A stretch of DNA of 64,000 nt from Rachycentron canadum. Lineage: Eukaryota > Chordata > Actinopteri > Carangiformes > Rachycentridae. Within the stretch, counting starts at the first letter, position 1. The number at the start of each line of letters is the position of its first letter. This document shows positions 52,062-63,487 of the stretch, one piece after another. A model generated the notes under the pieces. The model saw nothing but the letters and a program-made list of their open reading frames with translations. It had not been told where the DNA came from and did not search any database. Location: contig CM076649.1 in the NCBI GenBank assembly GCA_038496675.1, forward strand, positions 13,207,205-13,271,204, in the 5' to 3' direction. A program made the position numbers and the translations under genes.

Positions 52062-55000
52062 GGTGCAGGTGCGGGTGCGGCAAAGAAACAGAAAATGTGA
52101 AAGTTTGCTAATTGTCTCCCACCATGGGTGTAGAATGTGTGCTTGTGTGCATCTGACAGGCTGGGTGAGGTAAGGCGTCTAAAACACCATGGCGTACCCA
52201 TCTGTTGCCACCGGTAACCGTGGCAGTGGCCCTCGTCTGACTGTGACCTGGGTCGCCATCTCTACAGATCACCACTGGGACTGACACGTGCACACTCTCG
52301 CACACGCAGAGCACGGCTTGAAAACTATGCACTGCTGTGTGCGGCACGTCTAGATGTTCTACCCTCTCACTCATTGTCATTTGTCCTTCTGCTTCCTTTG
52401 CCTCCTTTTCCCTCTCTCCATCATTCTTCTCAAAGCTTTTAACCCAGCATTTTTTCTACCTGTTTAATTGTATCTTAAATAGGATCAAGTATCATCTCAG
52501 GTGATACGAGTGCCATTTCTCTCCATTTAGATGAGTATGAAATATATGTATGGTCTATAATGAATCCCCATTTCACCAACATAGACTTGTATGGATGGAG
52601 CCCGTGGTACATTTCCTGTGTGACACGGGTTTGTCTCTCTGAATACGTAATGGAGATATTGGATAATTGGGGCACTAGCACATAGATAAATCCTTTCGTT
52701 AATGCTCTCTCTCTCTCTCCCTTTCTTGCTCGCTTCAGTTATCTCTTTGAAACAAGCGTACTGAGGCAATTGGGTTGTGTGTGTATGCATGAAAGATGGG
52801 GGTGTGTGTATGAAAGGGTGGGTGTATGTGTGTGTGCATGTCTGCGTGCATGCAAGCATGTGCTCTTGCATGCATATTGAGGGGAAAATCCTGGCCTCAG
52901 GGCAAGATGTTGGTGGCAGTCGAGAAGCAGGCGTAGGAGAGTTTCAAAAACAGCAGGAGGAACATACTGCAGGTTTGACAACACAGAAGGAGAGACGGAG
53001 CAGAACAGAAGACACTGGAGGAAGTGCTATCATCTCTTCTCTCCACCTTTGACATTTAAAGTGTGACATTTAATGCCAAAAGAACATCCACAGGCGACAA
53101 AGAATATCACTCCTTTTTCTCCTGCCATTTCATCCTTTAGTTCTCCAAAAGAGCATCACAACCACCACACAAATTGAATATTACCCCGGTTCTTACCATC
53201 CATTCGGTCAAATCCCTCTTTTCCTGTTTGATCCTCCCCTGTTTATTTCTTTTTGCTTTATTCGGGCCCCTTTGTTCATTTTTTCGGCATGCTAGCTGCT
53301 GTGTGGCCATTAGCTCACAGATTAGCCACTAATTTAATTTGGACCAAAGAGTGTGTTCGACTGGCAGGCAAACACACTGGAGAGAACGTGTGACCAACCT
53401 ACACCTATATATACACATGCACAGAGTCATCCAGAGCTTTCAGAGCAGCATGTATCAAACCCATTTGGTGTTATTTCTGAGTGTGCTATTGCCATTTGAC
53501 TTTGTTGAATATTGTGCAGTTAGCTACCGTTCCAGTAATAGCTCTGGCACCTAAGGACCGCTCTCCAAACACTGCAATTGATGTTTTAGGCCCTAAATGA
53601 TTGGTTTTAGACATTGCAAGAATTTGGCTGTTAGACTTTTAAAGTGCTATTTTTATTGTGCTATATTTTTTCTCTGCACCGTCACAGTGCACTAAGATTA
53701 ATTAGAACTCCTTTTGCAGCAAGCAAACAAACAATGTGTGTGTGTGAGCTGAGAAACACACACACACACAATCCAAAAACACTCTATTCACAAATACACA
53801 CTCTGAGAAGTGTACATTCAGATGTAAGATATTTAAAACCCAAGATAAAATAAGCTACAACTTAACAATGGGTTGTTCATATGGGACCCTCAAAATCACA
53901 TTTGCAGCCACAAACACTCTCACTCAATGTCTGGCGCTGTCTCCAGTGCAGTGCAGCAGTGTCCTAGTACTGGCCTTGGACGCCGCCTGGCCCTCCATCA
54001 TCCATCATCTCCTGCCTGCCTTCTCCTGGGGGACAGGACGAGCATTACAGCTAGCCCTTAGAAACCAATTAAAACAACACAGGCCATGCCAGTATGTGGG
54101 GCGTGTGTGTGTGCATGTGTGTGTATATGTATCTTTTGTGTCTTAGCATGTGGTACATGTGATACTGTGCATATGAAAAACAGTTTTTGTCTCTGTATTT
54201 TCTTTTTGTGTTTGCATGTGTGCTCCCTTGTGTAATAAGCTGCAATTTTTGCCTTCGCTGGACTCTTGTTCTTCCTTTTCTTATCTTCTTCATGTATCCT
54301 TTGTCACTAACTCCTGACTCTCACCTCCAACCATTTCTCTTTTTTCTTCCATCATCCAACCTCTCAATTCTTCTCACTTTCATTTCCTTCTTCCCCTTGT
54401 CTTTACAGGCCAGTATCTTATACTTTGTCTTGTATGTCTGTCAGGTGCCACATCTTGACTGTTTTTGCTCTATCATATGTAAGAATTTGATACACTTCCC
54501 CCTCTTCACCTACTTCATTGCCTCCATCAGTTTGTGACTTTGTTTTTGAGAGGTTTTCATATCACAGATAAACTTCAGAAACCTTATGCCATGTTCATAT
54601 CATCTCTCTCTCTGTACCCGTAGCCCCCCTCCTATAACTAGCAGATGCTATCTGTGCACTGCCGCTTAGCTGGCCACAATAGCCCTCACACAAAGCCTCT
54701 GACACAACGGGACAAGTCGGAGACGAAGAGAAAGAAGGGAGTTTGAATGGGTGTAGAGAACTGCGACAGTGAAAGAAGAATAGATGGAGTGTTTAGGCTG
54801 GTGGCTTTCATCAAAAAGGATTTTTGTTTGTGTTGTTTAGTTGTGGATGTAACAACTTGTGTATGTATGTGTGTCTGTCTGTGTGCGCGTGTGTTTTGAT
54901 AAGCCAGTGCTTATAGAGAAAGAGAGATTTGATTACCATATCTGAAGATTCTGGCTGGGGCACCACTGTGCGCTACTCACTCTTTTGTCTGCAGCTAAAA

Positions 55001-56915
55001 TATATGCATCTAGGCACATTGACAAAGAGACAGAGTGAATTAAAAAGCCACAAGTCCAGAGAGGAAGAGGGAAAGGGAAGGAGGAGGGATGTTCATCAGA
55101 AGCCTAGCTGCTGTAAGATCGAAAACACTCCTTAATTATATCACTGTGGCATTTCTGCTCTGGCCTGCATGACACTGGGCTTTGTTCCCATTGCATGTTT
55201 CTATTAGTGGTGTTCTTGAACACCTGTGGCTTTTACTAGCCTGCCACCTTTTCTATAATGATGTGAGACTGGGAGATCATTGTAAGGTTCCAGGTGTAGA
55301 AATAGAGTAGTTTGGATTGAGAGGTTGAGAGAGTGCCTCTAATTTATCTTTGAGACAGTAGACACTTTTGGATATACAGTGAAAACACTGATGTCCATCT
55401 CATATCTGAACAGTAAATATTACTATGCTTCTACTACTTTATTGTACTTATTAAACAAGATATAACATGCTAACATGCTTTGCTACCTTTGAACAGAGCA
55501 AGGCAGAGATGGGTATTAAACCTCTCATCTAACCTACAGAAAGAATTGACTGAATACATTTCCCTTCTTTTAGTGCACTCTTTATCCATGTTGTATTGTG
55601 TCCACATCCACTGGGTATTCTTGGATGTAAAGTTAAAACTGGCCAGAGTATAGCAGTATTTATACCAGGTGTTTTTTACCCACAATCATCATGTTACTTG
55701 CTGTGATCAGTGAATTTACTTTCATAGGCAAAGTAAGTTAACATGGTACATGGGCCATGTTTGACAAATTAATCAAATTAAGCAGCTGCGTATTGTCCTG
55801 ACAGTACTGGCCTTTAAAGGAACAAACAGAAATAGGAAGCTATTCTCCCCCTCCGTTGTTGGATGGGAGTGTATAGTTCAAAAAGGTTTGCTGGAATCAA
55901 CTGTTAACTTTTCTCAGTTGGCAACTAAAAACACAAAGAGCCATTTGGAAGCTTTGGATATAACCAGACAGCTGCTGGTAGATTCACAACCGGCTGACAA
56001 CATTACAAGTCCACCAACAGTTTCAATAGATGTCTGTGATTTTTGGCACTTGGTCCCTCTGTCTCCACATACATGTGTGTGTTTGTCAATGTCTAAGTAG
56101 ACTTGTTTTGTGTCTGTGTGTATATATCTATGTATCATCTCTTTCTTTCCACATGCAAAAGAAAGTCATATGTGGATATATATTTGTATGCTGTGGGCTT
56201 CATACTTGTAGGGGAAATGTCTTACTGAGAGCAAGAATGGGAGTACAATCATTGATGATTTATTTGATCCTTCCTTTATGGCAAGTGAGATCAAAGTGTG
56301 ACCTTTATCACACACCCACTCTACAACAGCCAACCACCAATGTCTTATCCCCTTCACCTCTTCCCACCCTGCCTCAACAAATGACCCCACACCCCATTCG
56401 CCAGTTTCTAATCCAATTAGCTTTAGCCCTAATTATGCTAGTAATGACTGATTACCAAAGGGGCCATTGTCTGTGTCGGGGGCTGGATGAATGGGGCTGT
56501 GATTAGCAACTAGGCTAGTCTCGGGTAGCCATTAGCACCTCTGCACACCTTTTGCAGACCTCTAGAGGAAAGAAAGGGAGCAGAGGTCGTTGTGTGCAGT
56601 AATTGTGTTGAGTAGATTAATCGCTACAAGGTTAAATGAGAGATGCAAGTGAAGACTTGATGGGTGGGTCCAGGTTAAGTGTGCGAGTTGGCAGGCTGTG
56701 ATTGTTTGACTGAGTCGAGGTGGAGTTAATGGATCGGAGTTCATTTTTCATCTCCCTTAATGAGGTGGCAAGTGTCTGATTCGTGCAGAACGGCAGATGA
56801 CTATAATGACTTAAGTAAACTGCTGTTCATGCTGATATGCAATATATGTTCTAAATATTGATTGTCACATGTGTTGTCCTGGGTAACATATGTTCCCTTT
56901 CATTTGTTCTTCTAG

Positions 56916-57067
56916 TTGTTTCCAGAGACGGGGCCCAGACAGGGAGGAACAATGCTGACCATCATGGGCGAGAACTTGGGTCTGCAGTTCAAAGACATCC
57001 AGAATGGAGTCCGAATCGGCAAGGTCACCTGCAACCCTCAGGAGGACCAATACATCAGCGCTGAGCA
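56916..57067 (+). CDS. plxna1: plexin-A1 exon 9 of window: IPT3, N-terminal part
   Basis: The exon encodes 50 codons plus 2 nt: LFPETGPRQGGTMLTIMGEN, then LGLQFKDIQNGVRIGK, VTCNPQEDQY and ISAEQ. The P-x-x-GP-x-x-GGT-x-x-T-I-x-G-x-x-L pattern is diagnostic of IPT/TIG domains, and the exon matches plexin-A1 PETGPRQGGT from memory. The acceptor is TTCTAG. The donor is GTACGT at 57068, placed inside the glutamine codon (CA/G) and confirmed by exon 10 starting with G then IVC. Confidence 0.93.
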
Positions 57068-59992
57068 GTACGTTGACACTATCTCTATCTGCATCGCTTC
57101 ACTCCTACACCTCACGATCAGGCCTCTTGTTTCTAGGCACTTTTTCCCTGCATTTCTGTGTCCAATATTGATGTTACACTGAGTGCGAGGCACGACACTG
57201 TGACTCTCTCTCAGACATCTCTTTCACTAAAACCTCCTAAGGTTAAATGCTGCTTTTCCCTTTTCAAACAAATCTAATTCCTTACAAGAGGCCTTGCGCT
57301 GTGTTGGTTACTGCTACCCTTTGTACAAGTGCCGTCCATGTAAATCTTACAGCAGTGTTTAGCTTTAGCAATCAGAACAGAAATACCTTATGCAACCTTC
57401 ATCAGAATTAATTTTCCTTTCCATTCTGCAAGAAATTGAATGATTTTTGAAGTGGGTGGTATATCTCTTGAATGCTCTCTCTGGTTAAGTCATATTAACT
57501 GCTTTCTGGGAAATTCTGAATCACAGTGGGTGCCGTGGGTGGAGCATAACGCCCCATTCAATAGCAGTGGTATATTCTGGGAAAAGTTAAGTAAACAATC
57601 ATACCCCTCAAGTTCCCTCTAGACTTCAGTTCAGTTTATTGGACAAGACTGAACTCTTTGTCTAAACTGTACACAAGATGCCTCATTACAATACTATTCT
57701 TTTGTGCTCATATACATAATAATGGCAATGTACTACTAGATTTAAATTAAAACTACAGCGAGTGTGACGCTGGTGCTCCATTATTACAGCTAACCACAAA
57801 TATAGGGGCCTTCAGTGAAACTATTAGGTTAGTCACACTCTGTTTTTTGTTGAATTAATCCAGAAGCAGAGAAGAGACAATTTAGGACGAGAAAAAATTG
57901 GGGACACTCGTCACAGCTGGAGGTGTCCTCGATGTTCTATTTCCAACTCTGTAGCTGTCATCTGTACACAAATGCTCCATTTGCTGAGTTGTGCAGCACA
58001 GTCCCAGCAGATTTTATTTTCTCTCTGCCCCCTCACTAAGAAGGAAACATAAGAAATGTGACTTTGATGGTTTGGCAGTCAGGACAACAGAATGCTGTGC
58101 AGCTCTCACTAGCAATGACAGGTGTTCCCAAAATGGGTTTAAAAAAATGGCAGTGACATGTCAGCCTTGATTTATAATTTATATCAACATATATTGTTAT
58201 ATTCACACCAAACATACAATTTTTTATGTGGCTCTGCAGGCACTGAGTAATATCAGATGGTTTCATGTTATAACTTTTTCTTTACCACATGTGCATCTTG
58301 CCCTTGCGATCACATCCAAAACCACCAATGTGTCGACGTTTAACCCTGTCAGCCCTTTAAGGTTGCGTTGGCCTGTTGCCATAGCACCCACAGGAAGAGG
58401 AGGAGGAGGGGGAGGGTGCGGCTGGCAGTGAGGCTGTCATGCTAATTAAAAGTGATGTTAGCCATACGGTGCCATTAGTGGTCTGGTTGCTGTCGTCATC
58501 CCTGTGACCCTATCAGAGCTGTACCACAGGAGACAGGATAGGGTTATGGGACTGACAGCACAGGTCATAGGTCAGCTTCAGGAGAGAGGGGAGAGGAGGT
58601 GGTATGATTGTTGGGCAAAATGTAGACACATTGTTCACGGTGCAGCTTTCTCTTTCTTTCATCCAGCACTCACAGTCCTTACAGCCGGGGCACACTCCCT
58701 GTTTCTGTGATTGGAGTGGAATTAAATTGCAAATAAACACACCCTTCTTTTAGCTTGTCATTCACCTCAATCATTAATTATTTACTGGATGGATTTGATT
58801 CCACATTGAGGAAAGTAAATCATTGCCACTAGTGAGAAAAACAGAATCCAATATCGCTCTTTTTATTGCCATGTTAGTATTTTCTGTGTGACAATTTGAC
58901 ATATGTTTAATTTTTTTACAATCACATTTCACCTCAGTCACTTGATTGAGTGAGATATAATTTATAATGTTGTCATCTTTACAAATGTACCATGAACTTT
59001 CTGTCTTTCTAATCACGTAATAACAGCTAAATGTAGCCACCTGTCATCTGTGCGGTAATGATGCAAGTGAAGCGGCAGTCTCTAACTGAGAGCTGTCCAG
59101 CATTTTAATCACGGCCCCTGTCATCATGGGAGACCAGGGAATAAATGAAAGAGAAAATAGAAAACAATGGAAACACCCAGCATCGGAACGTGAAATTCAT
59201 TGTCACCACGCTGCAGTTGCCATGGCCACCTGCAGGGAGGATGGAAGCAGGAGAGTTAATAACTCATCTAAGGGAACTGGGGGTGGGGGGTGAGATGTGT
59301 AGGATATGAGCTTGTTCAATTAATCAGCCTCTCTCTCTTTAACCCTCTCTCGCTTTATTCGTCCTCCTTTCTCTACCTCTCTCTTTCCTCTGCACTCTCA
59401 CCCATTCCCTCCGTCTCATTCATTCGCTCTGGCTAATTAACAGTCAAGTGTGTCTCCAGTGGGTAAAACATGAAGTAAATGTATGTGTGTGTGAATGTGT
59501 GTGTTCTCCCTGTGGGCTACACCGCCACTCCTTCCCTCACTCAATCATTTCTCTAGTGGATTTTCATTTGGCCAGCCAGCGCCCAGGGCCAAGTGTGAGG
59601 CTTATGGTTCTACACTGAGCACTAATGCAGACACACACACGAAACTCCTCCCTTTCTTCGCACTGCAGATTTCCACTAATAGAGAATTTGATCTGCTTTT
59701 TGTTATTGTTATTATTAAACAGAAATAGTTTGTTCTGTGCTGTTGGGATGTTTTTCAGACTCAGACAGAGCAGAGGAGAAATGTTGCGAATGTTCTTCTG
59801 TACTGTTTCCCTCTCTGTTTTCTTTTCATGACTTCATGACATTGTTTAGATAAGCTTCTTTGTTCTGAAAAAAGGTCTTATTCTTAAACAAATATTGAAA
59901 AGAAAACTTTGCAATTCATGCAATTACTGTGGTAGTATTCATAATAAAACATCCCTCATCCCTCCACCTCTGTGTTTCCCTCTTTTTTTCAG
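57068..59992 (+). other. intron 9 (2,925 bp)
   Basis: Phase 2, GTACGT donor and T-rich CAG acceptor. The interval 58425-58505 and the block 59030-59260 are repeat-poor with TAAT-type motifs; the rest is ordinary intron sequence. No other coding segment recognised. Confidence 0.85.
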
Positions 59993-60116
59993 GATCGTGT
60001 GTCGGCTCAATGATGCAACAGGTTACAGGGTGCAGGAGGCTCAGGTGGAGGTGTGTGTGAGGGACTGCATTCACCCTGACTACAAAGCAGTCTCAACCAA
60101 GGCCTTCACCTTTGTG
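59993..60116 (+). CDS. plxna1: plexin-A1 exon 10 of window: IPT3, C-terminal part
   Basis: One base completes glutamine and 41 codons follow: IVCRLNDATGYRVQEAQVEV, CVRDCIHPDYKAV and STKAFTFV. These are the last strands of IPT3, with the conserved IVC cysteine and the CVRDC pair seen in plexin-A1. The acceptor is T-rich and ends TTTTTTTCAG. The donor is GTAAGC at 60117. It ends in phase 0, and the next intron is only 133 bp. Confidence 0.93.
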
Positions 60117-60249
60117 GTAAGCATTGCAAATTCAAGATACAGCTGAGATGAAGCTGTACAGATATTCCTAACATGGGATTTGATATCCATGGTCAGGCCA
60201 AAAAGTCATACTTGACCTATCCATCCTCTGTCTGTGTGTCACACTTTAG
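60117..60249 (+). other. intron 10, 133 bp
   Basis: Begins GTAAGC and ends CACTTTAG, phase 0. It is far shorter than every other intron in the window. It has an ordinary pyrimidine-rich 3' end. No repeat inserted. Confidence 0.93.
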
Positions 60250-60386
60250 TCTCCATACTTTACCCGTGTCCATCCTTCCACCGGCCCGCTGTCAGGAGGA
60301 ACCAGAATCACCATTGAAGGCAGTCATCTCAATGCAGGCAGTGCTGTATCTGTGAAGATAGGACTTCACCCCTGCCGGTTCGAGAG
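60250..60386 (+). CDS. plxna1: plexin-A1 exon 11 of window: IPT4, N-terminal part
   Basis: The exon encodes 45 codons plus 2 nt: SPYFTRVHPSTGPLSGGTRI, then TIEGSHLNAGSAVSVK, IGLHPCRFE and a split arginine. GP-x-SGGT-x-x-x-IEG-x-x-LNAGS is the IPT4 opening of plexin-A1. The acceptor is CTTTAG. The donor is AGAG/GTTCGT at 60387, with a non-consensus T at +3 and C at +4. Exon 12 begins with G and gives RRSSREIVC, so the border is fixed by the split codon. Confidence 0.92.
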
Positions 60387-63319
60387 GTTCGTGAATTTTT
60401 ATATAGCTGATGTGCATCTAACAATTTTTCATGTGTCTTGTAATTAGCTATAAAATAGTAGTAGTAGTGCATTTTAGTTGATTAGTACTCATGGCAAAAA
60501 AAATTGAGGAAATACTGTTTTGCCACTTAATCACTCCTGTTGTTTACAGTGATATTTAAAGAGGAAAAATAACAGCTAACTTCCATTGTTCTGGCAGGGA
60601 CTGTGGTTCAAAGCTGTCCAAATGAGTATGTAAATGGATCAATACTGTTGCAAAATCTAGTCAAAAGTAGCAGATTTCACTGCTAAAATACAGAGCTAAG
60701 GGTGCCTCAGTGGTCTTTATGTGGTTTGAGATCGACTCAGGCCCTTTGCTGGATGTCATCCCTTCTCTCTCGTCACCTGTCTCTCTGTCAATGTCACTAT
60801 CAATATAAAGCCAAAAATAGCCAAACACAACTTTCAGAGCCAAAAGCCTTCTTTTTGGCTTGTGCTGCTGCAAATTATCTTACATCTCTACAAGTAATAA
60901 TGTTTTGTGTTACTTTCTTACCTGGTCACTGTCTTTGATTTGCTACAAGGATAAATGCAGCCAGTAAGGGAAAGACCTGCAGTTCTGTAATTCGCAGCAA
61001 TTGTGCGAATGACAGTGTAGCCTTTCTCTGGGAAGCTGATGTCACTGTTCAGTTTCGCTGTGAATGACTTAAGTACATGGCCAGCATTTTGTCAGAGATA
61101 TGACTATAATTTAAAAGGAATGATATGGTGTTGCTGGTAATTGGTAACTCACATTTGCCTGCTTTGAACCCATGTTTGAAATACATAATTTTTTTTTTTT
61201 TTTTTTAGTTAGTTTTTAGAATAATCTGCTGATGTTATCTTCCATTGTCACTCATTCTGCAAAAGATTGTGCCAGGATTTTGAGAAGAGGAGACATAGAT
61301 CCAATTTGATATGACTTTAATTCCTCGAGCCAAGAACTCTTTTGTTTCTTTGAGTCTCTTCCTGGCAATCTGACAGAGAAATGAGCTCTGGACAAAATCC
61401 ACCCATGTATGGTGTCTGGCAGATGGCAGAGAAAACACACCTCGCAGAAAATATTGTTGGTGAATAAAACAAGCACCTTATACACCATTTACTGAAAATA
61501 ATTTCTAGATAGAAGCTTCCCTGGTCAAGATGAACAGAAGAAAAGTTAGAAAACTGCTGTACTTCTTCTTCTACTTTATTCTCCAAAATACTGGTGTTTT
61601 TATTATAGTGGTTTTCTTCTCTCTCGGGCAACAAATGACAGGTTAAACTAATGAGCTTGGACCTCTCAAGTTCTTTTTATATCATATCAAAAGAAAAGTA
61701 AAGGCCAATTTAAAGCTCTGTAGCACATCCTGAGAAAGGTGAACATAATAGTCTTGGCCTTTCATTCACTGAGCAGCAATAACCTTTATGGCCAAAGTAA
61801 TGAACTGGTTGAGTCCATCTCTTTAATGTGTCTTTGTATTCAGTGGGCCTCCGCTTTAATCAAAACCTATTTACCCCGAGTCACTCATCCTCTTATCTCC
61901 CTCTGCAACCCCCTTTCTTACCTTCTCTTTTATTTCTCTCTGTATTGCCTCTTGGCTTTCTTTTGTGTGGCCGCAACCTTGTCAAAAATACGTATGTGGC
62001 ACCACAGGCACTCTTGACGGCAATGGTGTTGTGAAAATGGTTTCCATGGAAACACAGCACTAGTGGAATGTGGAAAACCTTTTTTTTTTTTTTTTTTTCA
62101 TATATTGTCCTTCATGTCCATTTTTTTTTCTTCTGTCTTCATCCCCTCTTCAGTCCCCTCACAGTCTGAGGATGCTGTTGAAAGTGCCTTCTGAGAGACA
62201 GAAGGAATACATCCAACAAAGATGCCCGATTCCAATTTTTGGTTTCTTGGGCCATTTTTCCCCGTTGCCCAGCCCCACCCCACCACAAGCCATCGTAATA
62301 GAGCCGCCAAAATAGGGTGTCACTCTTTCATCTCCTCCATCATCTTCCATGTTTCTGTGGATTTTACTTGCACAGCAGATAACGGAGGAGGATTTGTGTA
62401 CAGATCAGCTTTCTCTTCTCATGTTCAAAATTTCACACTGTGCCGCCTGCCATCATGCCTACACAATGCAAACACACACAGATTTACACACTTTTGCAGT
62501 GCACTGTGGGATGTTAGCAGACCCTGAATGACGCAAAAAACATAATTGCGCAATGTATGCAAAATGCCCAGACCTCCTCACAGTGCAGGCACACCTGTTC
62601 AATACACTGATTATACACAACATAGATATGTCACGCACACTATCTCAAAGGTAGCCATACCCTCGCTGCTGGGCCAGCAGCGAGGGTATGGGGGGAGGGC
62701 ATAGTGGAATGAGCCACTGGAGTAGAGCACAAAGTTTCTGGCAGCAACACAAAGTTTCCCAGCAGGTCACAGCTGGCTGCCTGTCTGCTAGGGAGGGAGT
62801 TACATCACACAGAGACACGACCAGCCTGATCTGCCACTTCAGATCTATCAGCCAGAAAAAGCACAGGAGGGAAGGAGAGACAGACAGAGAGAGAAAAAGA
62901 GAGAGAGAGAGGGCTTTGAAGTACAGCACTGTGATTCGGGCTGATGAAACCACGGCTGGACAGACTGAAAGATGTTGGCCTTGTGGAAAGGCGACTGTGT
63001 CACCATTGTGTGTGTGTGTGAGTGTGAGAGAGACTGTGTGTGCCTGCATTTTTGTCGCATCTGATAAATAATTTATGAGTTATTTAAGGGAGGAAGTAGT
63101 TTTTTTTGTTTGTTTTTTTTTTCCCTGTGAAATCACTTCACTTTTTTTTACATTGTGTCAATCTCGGAGCCTGTCAACTCCCAAATACTCAAAATCTCTC
63201 TCAAGAACATAGTATTGGTCCTTGGAACATATAGTCCACTTTAAGAGAGGCCTTTATAGAGCTTTCTAATATCTTACTCCTCTGTCTTCTCTTGCTCCTT
63301 TCATCTTCTCCTCTCCCAG
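60387..63319 (+). other. intron 11 (2,933 bp)
   Basis: Phase 2, weak donor GTTCGT. It holds poly-T runs near 61189-61208 and 62080-62098, a 37-bp near-perfect palindrome (62655-62691) and a GA-rich run (62873-62912). Nothing gene-like. Confidence 0.84.
62655..62691. repeat. 37-bp near-perfect palindrome
   Basis: Left arm CCATACCCTCGCTGCTGG (62655-62672), one G, then its exact reverse complement CCAGCAGCGAGGGTATGG (62674-62691). All 18 pairs match, many of them G-C. Could be a real cruciform-forming site, a transposon remnant or a fold-back error in assembly. See findings. Confidence 0.95.
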
Positions 63320-63487
63320 GCGGAGTAGCAGAGAGATAGTGTGTGTGACGCCTGCAGGACAAGCCCCAGGAACCACCCCTGTCATGGTGGACATCAACTC
63401 TGCTGAGCTGAGGAACCCAGAGGTCAAGTTTAACTACACAGACGATCCTACCATCCTTAAGATCGAGCCTGACTGGAGTATTGCCAG
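63320..63487 (+). CDS. plxna1: plexin-A1 exon 12 of window: end of IPT4, start of IPT5
   Basis: One base completes arginine and 55 codons follow, ending 2 nt into a codon: RSSREIVCVTPAGQAPGTTP, then VMVDINSAELRNPEV, KFNYTDDPTIL and KIEPDWSIA. It holds the IPT4 cysteine after EIV, a sequon at N537 and the inter-domain link DDPTI, and then the first IPT5 strand. The acceptor is CTCCCAG and the donor is GTGAGA at 63488. The exon carrying the rest of IPT5 must lie beyond the window. Confidence 0.93.

Larger units (their letters stand above)
50971..56915 (+). other. intron 8 (5,945 bp)
   Basis: Phase 0. It contains a minus-strand transposase-like relic (51096-51265), a long GT repeat (52005-52057) and a GT/AC hairpin (53733-53771). 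Repeat-poor blocks lie at about 53870-54090 and 56395-56800, the latter close to exon 9. Confidence 0.82.
9271..63487 (+). other. plxna1: plexin-A1 gene, central ectodomain part (12 internal exons)
   Basis: Plexin-A proteins are single-pass receptors for semaphorins, acting with neuropilins in axon guidance and cell migration. Here 12 exons with GT-AG borders and matching phases join into 554 uninterrupted codons plus 2 nt. Domain order is PSI1 (residues 9-57), IPT1 (about 58-153), PSI2 (155-200), IPT2 (200-297), PSI3 (303-354), IPT3 (357-453), IPT4 (454-about 540) and the start of IPT5 (from about 542). Each PSI keeps all eight cysteines. Seven N-glycosylation sequons are visible (N66, N91, N154, N166, N195, N255, N537). 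Class A is certain from this architecture; plexin-A1 rather than A2-A4 rests on remembered stretches such as NVPDLSAGVNCSFED, GKKFASVDFVFYNCSVHQS and CPQILPSTQIY. Sema domain, membrane segment and GAP domain lie outside the window. Which teleost duplicate (a or b) is undecided. Confidence 0.93.

Noticed and set aside
51776..52201. 141-codon minus-strand frame with poly-Thr-His
   Set aside because: Read straight through the (GT)n microsatellite; the TH repeat is an artefact of the dinucleotide run.
56030..56506. 158-codon open frame on the plus strand, the longest in the window
   Set aside because: Starts in low-complexity GT/CA-rich sequence, shows no domain or family motif, and lies inside intron 8 without splice context.
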